Shown here piece after piece: positions 7,221 through 11,098 of a DNA stretch of 11,098 nucleotides. Position 1 is the stretch's first letter. The number at the start of each line of letters is the position of its first letter. Under the pieces are notes generated by a model that made no database searches, was not told where the DNA came from, and saw only the letters and a program-made list of their open reading frames with translations. The DNA lies in assembly GCA_023409835.1 (NCBI GenBank), contig JAEYQV010000057.1, positions 1-11,098 on the forward strand. Reading direction: 5' to 3'. Made by a program: the position numbers and the translations under genes. The stretch comes from Bacillota bacterium (GTDB lineage: Bacteria; Bacillota; Clostridia; Lachnospirales; Lachnospiraceae).

Positions 7221-7274
7221 ATTTTATATTAATAAAAACTACATTTTTACCGACAAAATTCTTGCGAAATTCTT
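7221..7274 (-). promoter_or_regulatory. Candidate VanR-controlled promoter of vanW-G-XY-T with direct repeats
   Basis: On the - strand AAGAATTT occurs twice (7274-7267 and 7263-7256), spaced 11 bases, one helical turn, as is usual for OmpR/PhoB-family binding sites. The first copy overlaps the vanS stop. A TTGTCG (7256-7251) follows and could act as a weak -35 box. The AT-rich -10 candidates are ATTAAT (7233-7228), TAATAT (7231-7226) and TATAAA (7228-7223). The match to consensus is poor, as expected for an activated promoter. Assigning it to VanR is inference. Confidence 0.4.
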
Positions 7275-8379
7275 AAGGAAGTTTCGGAAGGGTTATATGG
7301 AAGCTTATGATATCATTATCACTGGTGGCAGTAATTGTACCGTGATGAAGCTCAAGAATCTCCTTCGCTATCGCCAGACCAAGACCCGCACCGCCGGTTC
7401 TTGTCGTTCGTGCAGTATCCAGCCGGTAGAATTGTTCGAAGATACGGTTGAGCTTTTCCAGTGGAATGGTATTACCGTGATTTTTAAATTCCAGTGATAT
7501 AACGTCTCTCTCCGGGACTGCGGTGATCTCGATACAGGTACCGGGGAAGCTGTAATTCACTGCATTCCTGAGCAGATTATCAAATACCCTCTGCAGCTTA
7601 TTGACATCACACTTAATCTCAATATCCCGGGCAGCCTGTAAGCTGCACGTAAGATTCTTATCCGCCAGTATCGGTTTGAATTCATAGGAAATCTGCTCAA
7701 GCATACGGGAAAGGTTAACGGTGCTTAACTCCAGAGTAAGATTCGTCAGGTTAAATCTTGTTATTTCAAAGAATTCGTTGATGAGCTCCTCCAGGCGTTC
7801 TGCCTTCTCTAAGGATATGGCCAAATATTTCTCCCTAAGCTCCTCTGAAATCCTGCCCTCATCCCGTAGCAGCGTCAAGTAACCGATGACTGAGGTAAGA
7901 GGGGTTTTCAGATCATGGGCAAGATATACGATCAAATCGTTTTTCCGTTGCTCTGCTTCCTTGGCAGCCCGTTCATTTTGACGAAGATTAAGCTTAATCT
8001 GGTTCATCTGGTTCTCAACCTCCTTAAGCTCGGCAGGGAGTACAACCAGTTCATCCTTGGAATCATACATATTTGCAGTCGCGTGAATTACATCATCAAG
8101 GAAGCCCAGTGTTTTGCGCCAATAGATAATAAATATGATGATAAAACCGATACTGAATATAATAAGAGAAAAATCAAAGCTATGTTCCGAAATCCAGTGC
8201 AGCATAGGGTATAAGAGATCGGAGGAGTACCATGTCCACTGGCTCAGGATAAATTTGGAGAATAATAGCAGCACTACGATGCAAATCAGGTAAATTACGA
8301 CAGTATTAAAAAAACGGCTTATTATTCTAAGAGTTAATTCACGCTTAAAATTCTTACTTCTACTCAATCTGATAGCCAA
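7273..8379 (-). CDS. vanS: VanS-type sensor histidine kinase
   Basis: Membrane kinase that would phosphorylate VanR when it senses glycopeptide or altered wall precursors, and probably dephosphorylate it otherwise. Numbered from the TTG at 8379 (368 residues), there are two membrane segments near 26-45 and 69-87 with a short external loop of about 23 residues, the usual VanS plan. After these come the H box VYLAHDLKTPLTS with His155, the N box NLLRNAVNYS at 268-277, FEQFYR near 314-319, and the ATP-binding GGAGLGLAIAKEI from 329. The start is uncertain: an ATG at 8424 would put 15 extra residues inside the conserved VanR end, and TTG codons at 8379 and 8367 are alternatives. None has a good ribosome binding site, which suggests coupling to vanR, whose stop it overlaps. 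The stop lies inside the direct repeats at 7256-7274. Confidence 0.93.
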   Translation of the reverse strand: MAIRLSRSKNFKRELTLRIISRFFNTVVIYLICIVVLLLFSKFILSQWTWYSSDLLYPMLHWISEHSFDFSLIIFSIGFIIIFIIYWRKTLGFLDDVIHATANMYDSKDELVVLPAELKEVENQMNQIKLNLRQNERAAKEAEQRKNDLIVYLAHDLKTPLTSVIGYLTLLRDEGRISEELREKYLAISLEKAERLEELINEFFEITRFNLTNLTLELSTVNLSRMLEQISYEFKPILADKNLTCSLQAARDIEIKCDVNKLQRVFDNLLRNAVNYSFPGTCIEITAVPERDVISLEFKNHGNTIPLEKLNRIFEQFYRLDTARTTRTGGAGLGLAIAKEILELHHGTITATSDNDIISFHITLPKLP

Positions 8380-9055
8380 CCCCCCATACGGTTTTAATAA
8401 ACTTTGGATTCCGGGATGGTTCATGGAGCTTCTCCCTTAGGCGCCCGATATGAGCCATGACCGTATTATTACTATCAAAGTATTTTTCACCCCAGATAGC
8501 TTCAAAAAGTTCCTCCGAGGAAACAACCTTTCCCCGGTTCTCGCAGAGATACCATAGGATGGAGAATTCGATCGGGGTAAGCTGCAGCTGTTTGCCATAT
8601 AAGGTACATTTATGAGTATCCCGATTGATCACCAGGCCCCTGATATCCAGCTCATTCAGAGTCTGGGCAGCAGGTTCCGTATGGTTGTACCTCATATAAC
8701 GCCGAAGCTGAGATTTTACCCGTGCTACCACTTCAAGTGGATTGAAGGGCTTAGTGATATAATCATCTGCCCCCAGGGTCAGGCCCATAATTTTATCGAT
8801 GTCCTCTACCTTTGCGGTCAGCATGATGATCGGAAAGTATCTGCTTTCCCTTATTTTCTGGCAAATCCGGAAGCCGTCAATATCGGGCAGCATTACATCC
8901 AGAACAGCCAGATCCAGTTCGGTTTTCTTGATGCATTCCAGTGCCTCAAAGCCGTTATAATATTTATAAACCCGATAACCATCGTTAGTCAGGTATAATT
9001 CCAAAAGATCGGCGATTTCTACCTCATCATCTACCACTAAAATACTCTCATTCAT
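8360..9055 (-). CDS. vanR: VanR-type response regulator (OmpR family)
   Basis: Transcription activator expected to switch on the van genes when phosphorylated by VanS. The receiver domain occupies about 1-120, with the acidic pair Asp9-Asp10, phosphoacceptor Asp53 (LAVLDVMLPD), Thr80 (IMLTAK) and Lys102 (YITKPF). A winged-helix DNA-binding domain covers about 130-231, with LTPIEFSILWYL and the C-terminal signature TVWGVGYQIE. The length of 231 residues is normal. AAGGAG lies 8 bases before the ATG. The gene is followed without a gap by vanS, the usual order in vanG clusters. A perfect TATAAT at 9126-9131 lies upstream on the same strand. Enterococcal vanG clusters also carry a small regulator gene, vanU, before vanR; none is visible in the 268-base gap upstream here. 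Confidence 0.94.
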   Translation of the reverse strand: MNESILVVDDEVEIADLLELYLTNDGYRVYKYYNGFEALECIKKTELDLAVLDVMLPDIDGFRICQKIRESRYFPIIMLTAKVEDIDKIMGLTLGADDYITKPFNPLEVVARVKSQLRRYMRYNHTEPAAQTLNELDIRGLVINRDTHKCTLYGKQLQLTPIEFSILWYLCENRGKVVSSEELFEAIWGEKYFDSNNTVMAHIGRLREKLHEPSRNPKFIKTVWGVGYQIE

Positions 9056-9125
9056 CGTTTATCTCCTTGCTAAAGATGTCATTTTACTTACCTTATAATA
9101 CCATTCCTGCTTTCCGAATAATGAC

Positions 9126-9131
9126 ATTATA
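9126..9131 (-). promoter_or_regulatory. Candidate -10 box of the vanR-vanS promoter
   Basis: A perfect TATAAT (ATTATA on the + strand) lies about 70 bases before the vanR start. No recognisable -35 hexamer occurs 16-19 bases upstream; the region holds AT-rich ATTTCAT/ATTTATG elements 11 bases apart. This suggests an activator-dependent promoter, possibly VanR itself. The remainder of the 9056-9323 gap holds only the vanR ribosome binding site and the terminator at 9227-9266. Confidence 0.45.
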
Positions 9132-9226
9132 ACATAAATTACGATGAAATCCATATAAAGAATAAATTATTGAGATGCAATAGGGCAGCTCTAAGAAGAT
9201 AGGCTCTACAGGAATCACTACTTATG

Positions 9227-9266
9227 AAAAAGAACGTATTGCACATAAAGCATGCAATACGTTCTT
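9227..9266 (-). terminator. Terminator after the SPFH gene
   Basis: On the - strand AAGAACGTATTGCA (9266-9253) pairs perfectly over 14 bases with TGCAATACGTTCTT (9243-9230) around a 9-base loop, and a T-run (9231-9227) follows. It starts 58 bases after the stop of the SPFH gene and separates that transcript from vanR. Confidence 0.88.
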
Positions 9267-9323
9267 AAGCTCCTTATGATATATGTTATCTGATCCTTAC
9301 ACCTGCGTTCTGTTTGATTTATC

Positions 9324-10292
9324 CTATATCAGCTTCTGGCCGCAATTCGGGCAGAAATTAGCAGCACCGGTCTTCTGACCACAGTTCGGACAGAAGTTAG
9401 GCTTCGTTCCGGATTGTCCGGACGGGGCAGCATTAGGCTGCTGTGCGGCCTGGTTCATGTTCTGCAGCATCTGGTTGGCATAGGTCATACCCATCATCAT
9501 GCCTGCCATATCGGAGGCGGCACCGCCTCCCTTAACCTTGCCGTTCGTGACACCCTCCGTCATTGCAATTGTCTGATAACGGTTGAGATCGCCGACCATG
9601 CTATGAGATGCGTTCTTGTTGATCATTGCCTGAATCTCTTCCGGATAGGTAAAGCTCATGATGTTGAAGCCTGTAACCGATAATCCGGTATCATAAATCT
9701 GCATATCCAGATCCGTTTTGATTCCGGAGGCTATATCAAAGGAGTTGGCCTGAAGATTGAACATATCCTTGCCTTCCTTGGAGATCCACTTCATCAGAAG
9801 CTGATCCAGAACCGAGACGATCCTTAACCGTACATCCTCTACTGCATAATTGGTTCTGACCCCTGCAATCTTATCGATTAATTTAACATAATCCGTTACC
9901 TTGAAGGTAAAGGTTCCGTTTGCTCGGATCGGCATACCGCCGGGCAGTGACGGGGTAGGGATATTAATTGCATTCTGGGTGCCCCATTTAGCAATGAATT
10001 CCTTCGTGTTGACAAACAACACCTCTGCACGCATACCGCTGTTGAACCCGAATTTGAAGCCCTTTAAGGTAGACAAGAACGGGATAATCTGGGACTCGAT
10101 ATCGTAATCACCCTCATCCTTAAAGATACCCTCTATCTTACCGTTATACAGGAAGATAGCGTCCTGACCGGGACGGATGATCAATCGGCTCCCCTTCTTA
10201 ATCTCGTCGTTACTCCACTTGTAAAAGATCATATCGTCGCGGAACTCCTGCCATTCAACGACATTTGCGAACTGCTTTGAAAATAAACCCAT
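9324..10292 (-). CDS. SPFH/Band-7 domain protein with C-terminal zinc ribbon (YdjI-like)
   Basis: Resembles the SPFH proteins related to Bacillus YdjI (the 'virion core protein' family), thought to form oligomers at the membrane in envelope stress. The SPFH-type domain fills about 1-225, with VVEWQEFRDDMIFYKW near the start, RPGQDAIFLYNG at 40-51 and ANGTFTFKVTDYVKLI at 124-139. A helical stretch and a flexible Gly/Met/Gln-rich linker (252-296) follow. The protein ends with two CPNCG knuckles (301-305 and 314-318) that together would bind one zinc. There is no membrane segment. The ATG at 10292 (322 residues) has AGGAGG 7 bases upstream; a start at 10349 would add 19 residues that cover this site, so it is rejected. 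The TPM-domain gene lies 102 bases upstream on the same strand, in the order of ydjH-ydjI in the Bacillus pspA operon. The precise function is unknown. Confidence 0.88.
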   Translation of the reverse strand: MGLFSKQFANVVEWQEFRDDMIFYKWSNDEIKKGSRLIIRPGQDAIFLYNGKIEGIFKDEGDYDIESQIIPFLSTLKGFKFGFNSGMRAEVLFVNTKEFIAKWGTQNAINIPTPSLPGGMPIRANGTFTFKVTDYVKLIDKIAGVRTNYAVEDVRLRIVSVLDQLLMKWISKEGKDMFNLQANSFDIASGIKTDLDMQIYDTGLSVTGFNIMSFTYPEEIQAMINKNASHSMVGDLNRYQTIAMTEGVTNGKVKGGGAASDMAGMMMGMTYANQMLQNMNQAAQQPNAAPSGQSGTKPNFCPNCGQKTGAANFCPNCGQKLI

Positions 10293-10362
10293 ACGTCTTC
10301 CTCCTATTCCATAACATAAAGCATATTGTATTCTGTTATATCGGCTCATGTAAATTCATGCT

Positions 10363-10393
10363 TCCATTATATAATGGATATGAATGAATATCC
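10363..10393 (-). promoter_or_regulatory. Palindromic candidate promoter before the SPFH gene
   Basis: TCCATTATATAATGGA (10363-10378) is a perfect 16-base palindrome containing TATAAT on the - strand. TGGATA 17 bases upstream could be a weak -35 box (4/6). The overlapping GGATAT-GAATGA-ATATCC (10376-10393) is a second small inverted repeat. This lies just after the TPM gene stop and could give the SPFH gene its own promoter with an operator over the -10 box. The palindrome may also be chance in AT-rich DNA. Confidence 0.35.
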
Positions 10394-10394
10394 A

Positions 10395-11098
10395 CTAAAA
10401 TTTACCTCTGCTGGTGCTGTGGGAATGACCAACGGAGGATACACCGCCTCGGAAGCCCCCGGCATTAAAGCCACCCCGACTATTATTGTTATTATTCTGA
10501 GGCTTGCGAACTCGTGTAACCGTGGTACGCAGATACAGGTCTCTTCTTCCGATTAGCCCCGAATGATTTGAATCCATATAAGTATTACCACCGGCTGTCA
10601 TTCTGCCACCTGCATTATAAGCCATAACACCTACCGCAATACCTCCGATTCCTAAGGAGATCAGGAGCTGGAACCATAAATTGGTCAGCACGTTTTTAGC
10701 CGGGTCATTATATGTGGAACCACCTTCATAAACGTAGTTGCCTTTACTGTCATAGCTATAATCAAAATCATAGTTTAGCTGGGAATCATCCTCCATATAA
10801 GCGGCTGATCTTTCAATAAAGATTTGAAATGCAGTGCCATATTCTCCGTCGGAGAGATAAGGTGTAATTTCTTCTCGGATGACATCTCCGCGACCGGAAT
10901 GAATATAGCTTTCTGCGGTTCCGTACCCTTCAATGACTACATCCCGATGATACATATCAATCAGCAGAAATACACTATTACCATAATCCCCGTTATCATA
11001 GAAGTTCTCGATATAAACCTCAGCATCTACTGCATCCGGATTATCATGGGTTAGTATGTAGATGCCGATTCCGGCCTCCTCACCATAATCCAGGCTCA
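10395..11098 (-). CDS. TPM-domain membrane protein (YdjH-like), C-terminal part (5' end outside window)
   Basis: The frame is open from the window edge (first full codon 11096-11094) to the TAG at 10395-10397, giving 233 visible residues; the Met at 10955 is internal. The N-terminal visible part is the end of a TPM domain: GIYILTHDNPDA, then the strand SVFLLIDMYHRDVVIEGYG, which is the typical core. One membrane helix (LWFQLLISLGIGGIAVGVM) lies at about 139-158. The rest is a low-complexity tail with a run of five Asn and a Gly/Ser/His-rich end (GHSHSTSRGKF), as in other clostridial TPM proteins. A signal peptide, if any, would be outside the window. With the SPFH gene downstream it matches the ydjH-ydjI pair of the Bacillus pspA-ydjGHI operon, so the role is probably in membrane stress; the biochemical activity is not known. 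Confidence 0.85.
   Translation of the reverse strand, partial: SLDYGEEAGIGIYILTHDNPDAVDAEVYIENFYDNGDYGNSVFLLIDMYHRDVVIEGYGTAESYIHSGRGDVIREEITPYLSDGEYGTAFQIFIERSAAYMEDDSQLNYDFDYSYDSKGNYVYEGGSTYNDPAKNVLTNLWFQLLISLGIGGIAVGVMAYNAGGRMTAGGNTYMDSNHSGLIGRRDLYLRTTVTRVRKPQNNNNNSRGGFNAGGFRGGVSSVGHSHSTSRGKF

Noticed and set aside
9094..9099. TATAAT on the + strand before the SPFH terminator
   Set aside because: No -35 box at the right spacing and no + strand gene downstream.
10293..10349. Longer start of the SPFH gene at 10349
   Set aside because: It would translate through a strong AGGAGG site placed 7 bases before the ATG at 10292, and SPFH relatives begin with MGLF-like sequences.
1..11098. CRISPR arrays, insertion sequences, integrase or attachment sites
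   Set aside because: No regularly spaced repeats, transposase-like proteins or paired end repeats are visible anywhere in the window.

Overview
The window looks like chromosomal DNA of a low-to-mid GC Gram-positive anaerobe of the Clostridia, most likely Lachnospiraceae. The basis is the RpoC sequence, AGGAGG-type ribosome binding sites, VanG-type proteins and the SPFH/TPM gene pair. The family-level placement is an inference from protein resemblance, not from a search.

Layout. (1) Positions 1-884, + strand: the 3' end of rpoC, with an unusually long acidic tail, followed by a terminator. (2) 885-1315: a 431-base gap with the terminator, a structured stretch, a candidate promoter and a 46-base imperfect inverted repeat with a perfect 20-base core. 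(3) 1316-3031, + strand: a phosphoglucomutase-type phosphohexomutase, ending at a hairpin shared with the convergent van genes. (4) 3213-9055, - strand: a complete vanG-type glycopeptide-resistance cluster, read as vanR-vanS, a 191-base gap, then vanW-vanG-vanXY-vanT. (5) 9324-11098, - strand: an SPFH/zinc-ribbon protein and the 3' part of a TPM-domain membrane protein. They resemble YdjI and YdjH of the Bacillus pspA-ydjGHI envelope-stress operon.

How the van genes fit together. VanS (membrane histidine kinase) and VanR (OmpR-family regulator) would sense glycopeptide or wall stress. The racemase would make D-Ser, VanG would join D-Ala to D-Ser, and VanXY would remove the normal D-Ala-D-Ala dipeptide and the terminal D-Ala of the pentapeptide. 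VanW has no known role. The genes vanW, vanG, vanXY and vanT overlap by 1, 4 and 11 bases, which marks a tight, translationally coupled unit. The racemase differs from described VanT proteins: it is a soluble 407-residue enzyme without the N-terminal membrane domain, yet it carries the Asn characteristic of VanT where alanine racemases have Tyr. No vanY, vanU, transposase, integrase or end repeats are visible, so the cluster looks resident.

The points most worth following are the soluble VanT, the direct repeats plus terminator-like hairpin in the vanS-vanW gap (possible attenuation), the inverted repeat before the phosphohexomutase gene, and the acidic RpoC tail. I found no RNA genes, CRISPR array or insertion sequence.
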